Source of the DNA: Chloroflexota bacterium | GTDB taxonomy: Bacteria > Chloroflexota > Anaerolineae > Ardenticatenales > Ardenticatenaceae | Direction of reading: 5' to 3' | Length of the DNA: 5,055 bases | NCBI GenBank assembly: GCA_003520455.1 | Contig: DOUV01000098.1 | Location: 1 to 5,055, forward strand | Part shown: positions 1 to 5,055 of the stretch, in pieces | Numbering within the stretch: the stretch's first letter is position 1 | How the letters are laid out: each line of letters opens with the position of its first letter | Made by a program: the position numbers and the translations under genes | Notes under the pieces: model-generated | Databases searched by the model: none | The model's input: the letters and a program-made list of their open reading frames with translations, nothing else | Told to the model about the DNA's origin: nothing

Positions 1-1534
1 CAGCGGCCAGGGCCAGCCGGGCGGTTCCATCGTGTACGGGCATACACCCGAGCCTGACACGCTTGACCCCGCCGCCACGTTCTCGTCGTGGGTCCAGATC
101 GAGCTGAAAGCGCTCTACGACACGCTTGTCTGGTGGGGGCCTGATGGGAAATATTACCCTGGCCTGGCCGAGTCATGGGAAATCTCGCCGGATGCGAAGA
201 CCTACACCTTCCATCTCCGCCAAGGCGTCACCTTCCACGACGGAACGCCGTTCAACGCCGAGGCGGTGAAGTTCACCTTCGACCGTATCGGGGTCGCCAA
301 GACGACAGTCGGCAAGGGCGCTGCAGGCTTGATGGGCAGCTACGATACAACTGAGGTCGTCGACGATTACACCGTCGCAGTGCATTTCAAGGAGCCCTTT
401 GCCCCCTTCCTGAACTCTGCCAGCGATGGGTTCCTCTCCATTGTCTCGCCGACCGCCGTACAGAAGTACGGCGATGCGGACTACGGCCGCCATCCAGTCG
501 GCACGGGCCCATTCACGTTCAAAGAGTGGGCTGCCCAGGATCACGTTACCGTCGTGCGGAACCCCGATTATAACTGGGCGCCCCCCTTCTTTAGCCACCA
601 GGGGCCGGCCTACCTGGAACAGATCACCTTCCGCTACATCCCGGACGACAGTACGCGCATCGCGAGTCTGGAGAAAGGCGAGACCCAGATCATCAGCCGC
701 GTGCCCGAGATCGAGGTTGATCGGCTCGCAGCGAGCCAGGACTTCCAGGTGATCAGCGGGACAACTCCGATGATGCCGCAGTCGCTCCTCCTCAACGTGA
801 CACACCTCCCGCTCGATGACCTGAAGGTCCGCCAGGCGATGAACTACGCCGTCGATCAGAAGCTACTGGTCGATACGATCTTTCAGGGGCACGCCCTCCC
901 AGCCCACGGGCCACTCGGCCCGGCGAATCCCTTCTACTGGCCGGGCGTGGAGCAGATGTACTCGTATGATCCGGACAAGGCCACGGCGCTCCTTGCCGAG
1001 GCCGGTTGGAAGTCTGGGGCCGACGGTATCCTGGTGGGTGAGGACGGGAAGAAATTCCAGGTGACGCTTACCCAGCCAGGCGGGCCCGCCCTGATCGGCA
1101 AGGGCTGGGAGTTCGTCCAGGCTCAATTCCGCGATATCGGTATTGATATGAAGATCGAGCAACTCGACTCCTCCGCAATGTTCGAGAAAGCCGTGAAGGG
1201 GGATAGCGACATCGCCCAGCTCCAGTGGGGCTTCAGCGATCCGACCGGCATGAATATCATGTGGAACTCGGAGAACGAGGGGACGGGCTTCAACTGGTCA
1301 CACATTCACGATCCGAAGGTGGATGAGCTCCTGAACAAGGGTGATTCCGCGACCGATCCGCAAGAGCGGACCGCCATCTACCAGGAGTTGCAGCAGTACA
1401 TCATGGAACAGGCATATGAGGTCCCGCTCTATGTGTTCATCGCCTACCACGCCGCGTCGAAGGACCTCAAGGGTCTCGTCGTTGCGCCGACGGCACGCCA
1501 CATTTGGCTGTACGACGCATACGTCGAGAAATAA
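1..1534 (+). CDS. ABC transporter family 5 solute-binding protein, 5'-truncated by the window edge
   Basis: This is the extracytoplasmic binding protein of a peptide/nickel/opine-type ABC importer (SBP_bac_5 family, DppA/OppA-like). It captures solute outside the membrane and delivers it to the permeases encoded next. The frame is open from position 2 and ends at TAA 1532-1534, giving 510 visible residues. The GTG at 32 lies inside the conserved opening of the mature domain (GGSIVYGHTPEPDTLDPA), so it is not the true start. The signal peptide or lipobox and a short linker are missing to the left. Family hallmarks, numbered from position 2, are the signature region FHLRQGVTFHDGTPF at about 70-84, VGTGPFTFKEW at about 166-176 followed by VRNPDYN, the hinge-side segment KVRQAMNYAVD at about 275-285, and DPDKATALLAEAGW at about 323-336. 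The visible length is already near the family's normal mature size, so the rest is probably intact. Ligand cannot be read from sequence: peptides, glycosides, opines and other small molecules are all known for this family. The family call is firm; the substrate is unknown. Confidence 0.95.
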   Translation, partial: SGQGQPGGSIVYGHTPEPDTLDPAATFSSWVQIELKALYDTLVWWGPDGKYYPGLAESWEISPDAKTYTFHLRQGVTFHDGTPFNAEAVKFTFDRIGVAKTTVGKGAAGLMGSYDTTEVVDDYTVAVHFKEPFAPFLNSASDGFLSIVSPTAVQKYGDADYGRHPVGTGPFTFKEWAAQDHVTVVRNPDYNWAPPFFSHQGPAYLEQITFRYIPDDSTRIASLEKGETQIISRVPEIEVDRLAASQDFQVISGTTPMMPQSLLLNVTHLPLDDLKVRQAMNYAVDQKLLVDTIFQGHALPAHGPLGPANPFYWPGVEQMYSYDPDKATALLAEAGWKSGADGILVGEDGKKFQVTLTQPGGPALIGKGWEFVQAQFRDIGIDMKIEQLDSSAMFEKAVKGDSDIAQLQWGFSDPTGMNIMWNSENEGTGFNWSHIHDPKVDELLNKGDSATDPQERTAIYQELQQYIMEQAYEVPLYVFIAYHAASKDLKGLVVAPTARHIWLYDAYVEK

Positions 1535-1551
1535 TCGGTTCAGGGACAGCC

Positions 1552-1582
1552 GGGGTCGGGGGTGCAATCCACCCTCGACCCT
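1552..1582 (+). promoter_or_regulatory. Strong intercistronic stem-loop after the binding-protein gene
   Basis: The left arm 1553-1564 (GGGTCGGGGGTG) pairs with the right arm 1570-1581 (CACCCTCGACCC) over 12 bp, with one G-U wobble (1559/1575) and a 5-nt loop (CAATC). A further G-U pair at 1552/1582 can close the base. It begins 18 nt after the stop codon. No T-run follows (the next bases are CCTTGAGAG), so it does not look like a classical intrinsic terminator. Stem-loops in this position are known in other ABC operons, for example between malE and malF, where they protect the upstream mRNA or reduce read-through so that binding protein exceeds permease. That role is inferred here. Confidence 0.7.
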
Positions 1583-1605
1583 CCTTGAGAGACAACGCAT
1601 GTGGT

Positions 1606-1621
1606 CCGCGGAATACCGTGG
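1606..1621 (+). promoter_or_regulatory. Small hairpin just upstream of the permease ribosome binding site
   Basis: CCGCGG at 1606-1611 can pair with CCGTGG at 1616-1621 (6 bp, one G-U) around an AATA tetraloop. It ends 3 nt before the GAAGGA ribosome binding site at 1625-1630, so it could affect ribosome access to the permease message. A stem this short in GC-rich DNA may be chance. Confidence 0.3.
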
Positions 1622-1624
1622 CGT

Positions 1625-1630
1625 GAAGGA
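1625..1630 (+). promoter_or_regulatory. Ribosome binding site that sets the permease start at 1640
   Basis: GAAGGA lies 9 nt before the ATG at 1640, which is good Shine-Dalgarno spacing. An in-frame GTG at 1601 would add 13 residues (VRGIPWREGNVF after the initiator), which are unlike the normal N-terminus of this permease family. That GTG also has no purine-rich site at a suitable distance. The ATG at 1640 is therefore preferred. Confidence 0.75.
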
Positions 1631-1639
1631 AATGTTTTC

Positions 1640-2569
1640 ATGTCGGCGTTTCTTAAGCGACAGATCTTGCTGACGATTCCAGTGCTCTTCGGCGTTTCCC
1701 TCCTGGTCTTCTCCATCATGAGCCTCACGCCCGGAAATGCGGCGGAGGCCATGGTGCTCCAGGGCGGTGCCCAGGTTTCCGGGGCCGACCTGGAACGTTT
1801 CCGCCATGAGATGGGTCTGGATGACCCCTTGCCCGTCCAATATTGGCGGTTTCTGAGCCACGCGCTCCGGGGAGACCTGGGGCGCTCGCTCCGAACGACC
1901 CGGCCCGTGACCGACATTCTCCTCGAGCAATTGCCTGCAACGGCTCAACTGGCGGTGGCAGGCCTGGGTCTGGCCATCGTTTTGGGTCTTGTTCTCGGCA
2001 TTCTCTCGGCCCTCCGCTGCAACACCTGGGTCGATACGGTGAGCATGGTGCTTGCACTGGCCGGCTGGTCGATGCCCAGTTTCTGGCTCGGGCTGCTTCT
2101 GATTCTCCTCTTTGCGTTGAAGCTCGGATGGTTCCCTATCACGGGTCAGGGTGGTCTCGCGCGGTTGGTCTTGCCCGCCGTGACGCTGGCGCTCGGCTCT
2201 GCCGGCCTGATTGCTCGCCTGGTACGCGCTGGCATGCTGGAAGTGATGCAGATGGAATATGTAACAACGGCACGCGCGAAGGGCTTGCACGAGCGGCAGA
2301 TCATCCTCAAGCATGTTCTCCGCAACGCTTTGATCCCGGTCATCACGATGGTCGGGTTGCAGTTCGGCCGCCTCCTGAGCGGTACGGTGATTATCGAGAC
2401 GGTCTTCGCGCGCCAGGGTATTGGCCGCATCACGGTGGACGCTATCCAGGGGCGCGATATGCCGGTGGTGCAGGGCGCCGTCCTGCTGTTCACCGTCATC
2501 TACGTGCTGACGAATGTGGCCGTCGATATTTCCTATGCCTTTGTTGATCCGCGCATCCACCATGCATAG
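1640..2569 (+). CDS. ABC transporter permease, DppB/OppB type
   Basis: This is an integral membrane subunit of the peptide/nickel-type importer. It forms half of the translocation channel with the DppC-like protein encoded downstream. It has 309 residues from the ATG at 1640, the usual size for this family. Predicted helices lie at about 8-30, 103-125, 135-162, 178-196, 228-255 and 278-302. Between helices 1 and 2 is the long extracytoplasmic loop typical of DppB, containing LTPGNAAE, MGLDDPLPVQYWRF (about 58-71) and GDLGRSL (78-84). The cytoplasmic EAA loop, which docks on the ATPase, is at about 206-230 (EYVTTARAKGL, then HVLRNALIPV). The C-terminus carries the conserved YAFVDPRI. The leading residues MSAFLKRQILLTIPVLFGVSL match the normal short cytoplasmic tail plus first helix. 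The gene follows the binding-protein gene after a structured 105-nt gap and is probably co-transcribed with it. Nothing suggests damage. Substrate is not predictable from this subunit. Confidence 0.95.
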   Translation: MSAFLKRQILLTIPVLFGVSLLVFSIMSLTPGNAAEAMVLQGGAQVSGADLERFRHEMGLDDPLPVQYWRFLSHALRGDLGRSLRTTRPVTDILLEQLPATAQLAVAGLGLAIVLGLVLGILSALRCNTWVDTVSMVLALAGWSMPSFWLGLLLILLFALKLGWFPITGQGGLARLVLPAVTLALGSAGLIARLVRAGMLEVMQMEYVTTARAKGLHERQIILKHVLRNALIPVITMVGLQFGRLLSGTVIIETVFARQGIGRITVDAIQGRDMPVVQGAVLLFTVIYVLTNVAVDISYAFVDPRIHHA

Positions 2570-2657
2570 CGGCGTGTGGTCAACTCCCGGCACGTTCCCC
2601 ACCAGACAGCGGACCAGGTACGTCGCAACGATATGCTGCATGCCTCACGGGGTGCTG

Positions 2658-2692
2658 GCGGACCGTCAGGAAAACAGTAATAGACGGTCCGC
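2658..2692 (+). repeat. Perfect 10-bp inverted repeat with 15-nt loop
   Basis: GCGGACCGTC at 2658-2667 is exactly complementary to GACGGTCCGC at 2683-2692, with a 15-nt A-rich spacer at 2668-2682. In RNA this gives a stable stem 89 nt after the upstream stop codon and 74 nt before the next start. No T-run follows, so it is not a canonical intrinsic terminator. It could be an mRNA-stability or processing hairpin, a protein-binding palindrome, or one state of a switching leader. The symmetry is visible directly; the role is not. Confidence 0.65.
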
Positions 2693-2716
2693 GTGGGACC
2701 TCCTCGCGGATGTCCC
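2686..2716 (+). promoter_or_regulatory. Alternative stems that compete with the 10-bp inverted repeat
   Basis: The right arm of the upstream inverted repeat can form other pairings. TCCGCG at 2688-2693 pairs with CGCGGA at 2705-2710, extendable by G-U at 2687/2711, with an 11-nt loop. GGTCC at 2686-2690 pairs with GGACC at 2696-2700, with a 5-nt loop. In addition GGGAC at 2695-2699 pairs with GTCCC at 2712-2716. The first two cannot coexist with the 10-bp stem, so mutually exclusive folds are possible. The stems are short, and GC-rich sequence yields such matches easily. Confidence 0.3.
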
Positions 2717-2753
2717 TGTCTACTCATTAGAGGCTTGATGGAACGCTCGAACA

Positions 2754-2760
2754 GGGAAGG
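2754..2760 (+). promoter_or_regulatory. Ribosome binding site of the DppC-like permease
   Basis: GGGAAGG lies 6 nt before the ATG at 2767. This supports that codon as the start, and shows that the gene has its own translation initiation site despite the long gap upstream. Confidence 0.75.
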
Positions 2761-2766
2761 GCACGT

Positions 2767-3666
2767 ATGACAGTAGTTTCGCCACATATATCGACGGTAG
2801 CCGGCGTGGAACCGCGGTTCAAGACGAAAAACCCCGTGGTCGAAGTACTCCGATTGTTGGCCCGCAATCCGGGTGCGATTCTTGGCGCCGTCGTCGTCGC
2901 GCTTCTCATCGTCGCAGCGATCTTTGCATCCCAGATCGCGCCATACGATCCTATCAAGATCAATCCGCGCGATGCCCTCCAGGGGCCCAGTCTGAAACAT
3001 TTGGCCGGGACCGATCCATTCGGGCGAGATATCTTCAGCCGGATCATCTACGGCGCAAGAATCTCCCTGCAGGTTGGGATCATCTCCGTCGGCATCGCGG
3101 GTTTTTTCGGCGTGTTGCTGGGCCTCGTGGCCGGCTACTACGGCCGGTGGCTCGATGGTCTCATCATCATGCTCGTCAACATCATGCTGGCCTTTCCGGG
3201 AATCCTGCTGGCGCTGGCCATCGTGGCCTGGCTGGGTCCGAACCTGGCGAATGTCATGATCGCGGTTGGGATCTCTTCGATCCCAGCCTACATCCGGCTC
3301 GTGCGCGGCTCTGTCATGTCCGTGAAGCAGAGCGTCTATATCGAGGCAGCGCGCATCAGCGGGTGTCGCGATATGCGGATCATTCTGTACCACATCCTTC
3401 CGAACGTCATAGGGCCGGTCATCGTTCTCGCCACGCTTGGTGTCGCCTCCGCGATCCTTGTCGGCGCGTCGGTCAGTTACCTCGGTCTCGGGGCACAGCC
3501 GCCAACGCCGGAATGGGGAATCATGGTCAACGACGGGAAAGAATACCTGCGACGTGCGTGGTGGATGACCACCTTCCCCGGCCTGGCGATCATGATCGTC
3601 GTCCTGGCGATGAATCTCTTGGGAGATGGCTTGCGGGATGCCCTCGACCCACGACTCAAGATATAG
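2767..3666 (+). CDS. ABC transporter permease, DppC/OppC type
   Basis: This is the second membrane subunit of the same importer, pairing with the DppB-like protein. It has 299 residues, normal for the family. The N-terminal OppC_N segment (LRLLARNPGAILGAVVVALL, about 28-47) gives the first helix and leads into IAPYDP (57-62). The diagnostic GTDPFGRDIFSRIIYGARIS is at 81-100. Further helices lie at about 103-125, 130-155, 162-178, 215-238 and 268-286. The EAA loop that contacts the ATPase is at about 191-214 (YIEAARISGC, then HILPNV). The C-terminal family motifs LGLGAQPPTPEWG (239-251) and GDGLRDALDPRLK (286-298) are complete. The stop codon at 3664-3666 is followed 14 nt later by the dehydrogenase start, so the two are almost certainly on one transcript. 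No ATPase gene follows, although in many operons of this family the DppD/DppF-type ATPases come next. Confidence 0.96.
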   Translation: MTVVSPHISTVAGVEPRFKTKNPVVEVLRLLARNPGAILGAVVVALLIVAAIFASQIAPYDPIKINPRDALQGPSLKHLAGTDPFGRDIFSRIIYGARISLQVGIISVGIAGFFGVLLGLVAGYYGRWLDGLIIMLVNIMLAFPGILLALAIVAWLGPNLANVMIAVGISSIPAYIRLVRGSVMSVKQSVYIEAARISGCRDMRIILYHILPNVIGPVIVLATLGVASAILVGASVSYLGLGAQPPTPEWGIMVNDGKEYLRRAWWMTTFPGLAIMIVVLAMNLLGDGLRDALDPRLKI

Positions 3667-3680
3667 GAAACCGAGAAGCT

Positions 3681-4697
3681 ATGTTCAACGTGGTATTGGC
3701 GGACCCGCCGGAGCCATACTATCTGGAGTGGATGCAGGCTGCTCTCCCCGACGGAATGGAACTGGCAGTGCCCCCGCCAGGGGATGAGATGGCTCTCTAT
3801 GCCCTGGTTCGCGAGGCAGATTTTCTCCTCACTCGCAAACGATTCATTGGGCGCGAGCTGATCCGGGCTGGCAAGCACCTGCGGCTGATCCAACAGTTCG
3901 GATTGACGCGGGACCTCGTGGACCTGGCGGCGGCGCGGGAGGTTGGCATTCCCGTGGCCGGGATGCCGCTCGCTGGCGCAATGGCCGTGGCCGAACTGGT
4001 GATGACCCTTCTCCTCGCCCTGAGCAAGAACCTGCGGCGCGCTCACGAAGCCACGGCGGACGGTGAGTACCGCAAGCTTGGCCTGGAGCCAAAGACGACC
4101 AGCCAGAGCTCCATCGCGTTCCAGTGGATGCGCCTGCCGGCCGTCGAGGTGTACGGCAAGACATTGGGTATCGTCGGCCTGGGGGAGATTGGACTCGAAA
4201 CGGCCAGGCGCGCCCGCGCGTTTCGCATGCGGATTGTTTACCACAAGCGGAAACGTCTGCCGGAGGAACGAGAGCGTGCCTGGGGTGCCAGCTACCGGCT
4301 GTTGGATGATTTGTTGCGCGAATCCGATTTCGTCAGTCTGAGTGTCCCCCACACGCAGGAGACGGACCGACTCATCGGCAAGCGAGAGTTGGACCTGATG
4401 AAGCCTTCTGCTTTCTTGATCAACACCTGTCGCGGGGGCGTCGTGGACGAGGACGCGCTCTACCAGGTCCTGGCGGCCGGGCGGATCGCGGGCACCGGGC
4501 TTGACGTCTTCCGCAAAGAACCTTTGCCGGCTGAGAGCCCGCTCGCGCATCTGGAGAACGTTATTCTGACCCCGCATATCGGCGGTGGGTCGGGCGAGCC
4601 CAATCTGATTCAAGAGGTCCACGACGTTCTGGAGAATGTCGCCCGCGTTGCCAACGGAGAACACCCCTGGTATGTCGAAACGATCCCTCTGCGATGA
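3681..4697 (+). CDS. D-isomer-specific 2-hydroxyacid dehydrogenase, NAD(P)-dependent
   Basis: This cytoplasmic oxidoreductase interconverts a D-2-hydroxy acid and the 2-oxo acid using NAD(H) or NADP(H). It has 338 residues, a usual length. The family layout is complete: a substrate-binding domain at about 1-115 and again from about 300, around a Rossmann coenzyme domain at about 116-298. The Rossmann motif GLGEIG is at 166-171. The catalytic triad is Arg251 (in NTCRGGVVDEDAL), Glu280 (in DVFRKEPLP) and His299 (in LTPHIGGGS). Two points are unusual. After beta-2 the sequence reads IVYHKRKRLPEE (185-196), without the acidic residue that normally holds the NAD ribose; the basic residues suggest possible NADP(H) use. 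The substrate loop, normally GxGxDNID, reads GLTRDLVD (74-81). The start at 3681 gives a standard N-terminus (MFNVVLADPP) with AGGAAA at 3665-3670 as a modest ribosome site overlapping the upstream stop. The frame stays open far upstream, but only as a shadow of the permease gene. The substrate (glyoxylate, phosphoglycerate, hydroxyisocaproate or other) cannot be assigned. Confidence 0.92.
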   Translation: MFNVVLADPPEPYYLEWMQAALPDGMELAVPPPGDEMALYALVREADFLLTRKRFIGRELIRAGKHLRLIQQFGLTRDLVDLAAAREVGIPVAGMPLAGAMAVAELVMTLLLALSKNLRRAHEATADGEYRKLGLEPKTTSQSSIAFQWMRLPAVEVYGKTLGIVGLGEIGLETARRARAFRMRIVYHKRKRLPEERERAWGASYRLLDDLLRESDFVSLSVPHTQETDRLIGKRELDLMKPSAFLINTCRGGVVDEDALYQVLAAGRIAGTGLDVFRKEPLPAESPLAHLENVILTPHIGGGSGEPNLIQEVHDVLENVARVANGEHPWYVETIPLR

Positions 4698-4764
4698 CGG
4701 TGGTGCAGGAGACGAGGACCGAATACGGTTGTGGTTGACAGAGAGGGAAAGGGAGTGATGTTCT
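4698..4764 (+). promoter_or_regulatory. 67-nt gap with purine-rich ribosome site for the E2 gene
   Basis: This short spacer ends in a purine-rich tract (4741-4755, GAGAGGGAAAGGGAG) whose GGGAG lies 9 nt before the GTG at 4765. It is a plausible Shine-Dalgarno region and fixes the start, because an in-frame TGA sits at 4756-4758. TTGACA at 4735-4740 matches a -35 box, but the expected -10 position (about 4758-4763, ATGTTC) is poor and would run into the gene. Confidence 0.5.
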
Positions 4765-5055
4765 GTGGCGATCCCCATCAAAATGCCCCAGCTTGGGGAG
4801 AGCGTTGTCGAAGGAACCATAAGTCGCTGGCTCAAATCGCCGGGCGAAGACGTGACTGAGTACGAGCCCCTGCTCGAAGTCGCGAGCGACAAGGTTGATA
4901 CCGAAATCACGGCTCCTACGGCAGGGAAGTTAGACCGAATTCTCGTGCGTGCCGGTGAGACGGTGAAGGTGGGCACGATTCTGGCGTACCTGGCGGAACA
5001 GCAAGCGGAGTCTGATGGGAAGCACACGCTGTCATACGAGCCCGAAACGGAGGCA
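4765..5055 (+). CDS. 2-oxo acid dehydrogenase complex E2, N-terminal lipoyl domain (3'-truncated by the window edge)
   Basis: This is the N-terminal part of a dihydrolipoamide acyltransferase. E2 is the core of pyruvate, branched-chain 2-oxo acid, 2-oxoglutarate and acetoin dehydrogenase complexes; it carries the acyl group on a swinging lipoyl arm and passes it to CoA. The 97 visible residues start at GTG 4765 (VAIPIKMPQLGESVVEGTI) and form a full lipoyl domain of about 80 residues. The lipoylated lysine is Lys43 (codon 4891-4893) in EVASDKVDTEI. The second half of the fold is APTAGKLDRILVRAGETVKVGTILAYL. From about residue 80 a hydrophilic linker begins (AEQQAESDGKH), as expected before an E1/E3-binding domain and the catalytic domain, both off the right edge. 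The start is fixed by an in-frame TGA at 4756-4758; the next ATG (4783) would cut off the first strand. DKVDTEI fits E2 better than GcvH or biotin carriers. A lone lipoyl protein cannot be excluded. No E1 gene lies immediately upstream. Confidence 0.9.
   Translation, partial: MAIPIKMPQLGESVVEGTISRWLKSPGEDVTEYEPLLEVASDKVDTEITAPTAGKLDRILVRAGETVKVGTILAYLAEQQAESDGKHTLSYEPETEA

Larger units (their letters stand above)
2570..2766 (+). other. Structured 197-nt gap between the two permease genes
   Basis: In this family the two permease genes usually lie nearly adjacent, so 197 nt is long. I find no credible protein here. An ATG at 2514 opens a frame running to 2738, but it starts inside the upstream permease gene and gives a composition-driven peptide resembling no family I know. 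The gap contains a perfect 10-bp inverted repeat and shorter alternative stems, and ends with the ribosome binding site of the next gene. I see no convincing -35/-10 pair. TAATAG at 2678-2683 is only a weak -10 look-alike without a -35 partner. Confidence 0.6.

Noticed and set aside
32..34. GTG as the start of the binding protein
   Set aside because: The frame remains open to the window edge and the residues before it (GQPGGSI) belong to the normal mature N-terminus. No ribosome site precedes it.
1298..2641. Long open frame on the minus strand (447 codons) opposite the first permease
   Set aside because: It lies antisense to a complete, well-conserved permease. The translation is rich in His, Arg, Gln and Asp with no recognisable domain. 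Long antisense frames are expected from GC-rich codon bias.
1552..2716. Intrinsic terminators at the two structured gaps
   Set aside because: Neither strong stem is followed by a T-run, and the downstream genes continue the same transporter on the same strand, so full termination is unlikely.
3147..3680. Upstream in-frame extension of the dehydrogenase coding frame
   Set aside because: The extension overlaps the DppC-like gene in another frame and gives non-protein-like sequence. The family N-terminus begins exactly at ATG 3681.
4717..4728. Short ACCG/CGGT hairpin between the dehydrogenase and E2 genes
   Set aside because: Only 4 pairs around AATA; too weak to separate from chance and with no T-run after it.
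4735..4763. Promoter for the E2 gene, with TTGACA at 4735-4740
   Set aside because: The -10 position at 17-nt spacing is ATGTTC, a poor match, and transcription would start at or inside the coding region. The match probably arises by chance.
4758..4860. ATG at 4758 as an alternative gene start
   Set aside because: It is in a different frame from the lipoyl domain and meets a stop after about 33 codons. The frame from GTG 4765 gives a clear lipoyl domain.
3477..5027. Long open frame on the minus strand (516 codons) opposite the dehydrogenase and E2
   Set aside because: It covers two unmistakable + strand genes and the end of a third, matches no family, and has low-complexity composition typical of a shadow frame.

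Overview
The window is a dense, GC-rich (about 60% by eye) stretch of bacterial chromosome. All five convincing genes lie on the + strand and run head to tail like one operon. The style of the proteins resembles Chloroflexota of the Thermomicrobia/Sphaerobacter kind: a dipeptide-type ABC transporter, and a lipoyl-domain E2 beginning with a short IPIKMPQLGES N-terminus. This is an impression from family resemblance, not a demonstrated placement. No RNA genes, mobile elements, CRISPR arrays or convincing promoters were seen.

Layout: (1) positions 1-1534 hold the 3' part of a family 5 extracytoplasmic solute-binding protein gene; its signal peptide is off the left edge. (2) A 105-nt gap follows, with a strong 12-13 bp stem-loop (1552-1582) and a smaller hairpin (1606-1621) just before the ribosome binding site. 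(3) 1640-2569 is a DppB/OppB-type permease. (4) A longer gap (2570-2766) contains a perfect 10-bp inverted repeat (2658-2692) and shorter stems that compete with it. (5) 2767-3666 is a DppC/OppC-type permease. (6) 3681-4697, only 14 nt further on, is a D-isomer-specific 2-hydroxyacid dehydrogenase with the complete Arg/Glu/His catalytic set. (7) 4765 to the right edge is the N-terminal lipoyl domain of a 2-oxo acid dehydrogenase complex E2 acyltransferase, cut by the window end.

Working together: the binding protein and the two permeases form the periplasm-facing and membrane parts of an importer for a peptide-like or other small solute. The two ATPase genes expected of this family are not between these genes and must be upstream, downstream or elsewhere. 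The last two genes suggest, by inference only, a catabolic route in which a D-2-hydroxy acid is oxidised to a 2-oxo acid, which an E1/E2/E3 complex then converts to an acyl-CoA. The transporter might supply the hydroxy acid or a precursor of it. The protein families are all well known. The less ordinary points are the gene combination, the structured intercistronic regions, and two departures from consensus in the dehydrogenase (coenzyme-selecting loop and substrate loop).
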